NCBI RefSeq assembly: GCF_000237325.1
Contig: NC_017542.1
Span: 3,878,501-3,942,500, forward strand
DNA length: 64,000 nucleotides
Direction: 5' to 3'
From: Paenibacillus polymyxa M1
Lineage (GTDB): Bacteria; Bacillota; Bacilli; Paenibacillales; Paenibacillaceae
The position numbers and the translations under genes are program-made. Below are positions 63,573 through 64,000 of this stretch, in pieces. Each line of letters opens with the position of its first letter. Position 1 is the first letter of the stretch. The notes under the pieces are model-generated. The model did no database searches. It was not told where the DNA came from and worked only from the letters and a program-made list of their open reading frames with translations.

Positions 63573-63601
63573 ATATTACACGTTTTCAGTGATACAGTCA
63601 A
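63573..63601 (-). promoter_or_regulatory. SigA-type promoter of the glyQS T-box transcript
   Basis: Minus strand: -35 TTGACT (63596-63601), 17-bp spacer, -10 TAATAT (63573-63578). Start of transcription near 63566 gives a leader of about 350 nt. Confidence 0.75.
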
Positions 63602-63615
63602 GAGAACACCACATT

Positions 63616-64000
63616 TCACATGTCGTACTTGTCAAGCTGATCCAGGAAATTACGGGATTTCAGCTTGACCTCCAACTGCATATCCATGAACTGACGCATG
63701 ACATGTTTGATCTCCAGCTTGGTGGAGTCCTTCACGTCGATATTGCCGAGTCGATTCAAATCTATTTGGGCGAACAAGCGCAGCAACTTCAATGTACGCG
63801 GAGCAACACTTAACGCAGCCGGATCAAAATGCTTGTAACCCCGACACAAAACCCCACCTAACCTCGGACTGATAAACATATCCTCATCAGCACATTGTTG
63901 ACCGCTTGAAATACAAGCATCAAGCTGAGGTGCATATCCGGCCGCCTGTAATATTTTAAATTCATAAATACTCATGACGATCAGCGGATCTTTGCCACTC
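63616..64000 (-). CDS. recO: DNA repair protein RecO, C-terminal part
   Basis: The 3' 128 codons of recO; the gene continues past the right edge. RecO loads RecA and anneals strands in recombinational repair. The fragment begins in SGKDPLIVMSIYEFKILQAA and has GYAPQLDACISSGQQC and RLGGVLCRGY, which correspond to the RecO zinc-finger region, though two of the usual four cysteines look changed. The open frame is continuous to the edge. recO before glyQS matches Bacillus order. Confidence 0.9.
   Translation of the reverse strand, partial: SGKDPLIVMSIYEFKILQAAGYAPQLDACISSGQQCADEDMFISPRLGGVLCRGYKHFDPAALSVAPRTLKLLRLFAQIDLNRLGNIDVKDSTKLEIKHVMRQFMDMQLEVKLKSRNFLDQLDKYDM

Noticed and set aside
1..64000. 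Mobile elements, CRISPR arrays, prophage, tRNA or rRNA genes
   Set aside because: No transposase or integrase genes, regularly spaced repeats, cloverleaf sequences or rRNA blocks were seen; the gene order is that of a conserved chromosomal core.

Overview
This is a 64 kb piece of a spore-forming Gram-positive chromosome, almost entirely housekeeping and developmental genes, most of them on the minus strand. The protein sequences, the gene order, the sporulation sigma factors (SigE, SigG), SpoIIGA, SpoVD, bacillithiol synthesis (BshC) and a glycine T-box point to Bacillales. The gene order and the RNase P RNA type suggest Paenibacillaceae, probably near Paenibacillus polymyxa; the genus is an inference from sequence character, not from a search. 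I see no rRNA, tRNA, CRISPR array, insertion sequence or prophage.

Region 1 (1-23.7 kb, all minus) is the division and cell wall (dcw) cluster joined to the SpoIIG sporulation locus. In transcription order it reads mraZ, rsmH, ftsL, pbpB, spoVD, murE, murF, mraY, murD, spoVE, murG, murB, murA, divIB, ftsA, ftsZ, spoIIGA, sigE, sigG, ylmC, ylmD. Together these genes make meso-diaminopimelate lipid II, flip and polymerise it at the septum, build the Z ring, and then activate the mother-cell and forespore sigma factors. I can read developmental control signals here: a MraZ operator of 10-bp repeats before mraZ, a SigH-like promoter before ftsA, a Spo0A-type promoter with a long spacer before spoIIGA, and a SigF-like promoter before sigG.

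Region 2 (23.7-34 kb, minus) holds S-adenosylhomocysteinase, bshC, an oligopeptide transporter written oppA-B-C-F with no oppD, a DUF3397 membrane protein, a panE-type reductase and an RsfA-like prespore regulator.

Region 3 (34-49.6 kb, mixed strands) has a secreted coiled-coil protein of unknown function, a PIN-PhoH ATPase, an LCP cell-wall ligase, typA, two divergent TerC-family membrane proteins, cysteine desulfurase with thiI, a lytic transglycosylase, several small proteins (DUF4190-like, DUF1540, YpuI), a subtilisin-like protease and a CotD-like coat protein.

Region 4 (49.6-53.2 kb) is a MocR-type regulator divergent from a PLP aminotransferase, followed by two strong hairpins and the RNase P RNA gene, which reads as class A rather than the class B of Bacillus.

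Region 5 (53.2-64 kb, minus) is the macromolecular synthesis region: recO (partial), a T-box leader, glyQ, glyS, yqxD, dnaG, rpoD, a membrane protein, trmK, yqfO and a flavin reductase-like protein. The ccpN and yqfL genes that lie between glyS and yqxD in Bacillus subtilis are absent.

Many starts were set from Shine-Dalgarno spacing and family alignment from memory; seven genes appear to start with TTG.
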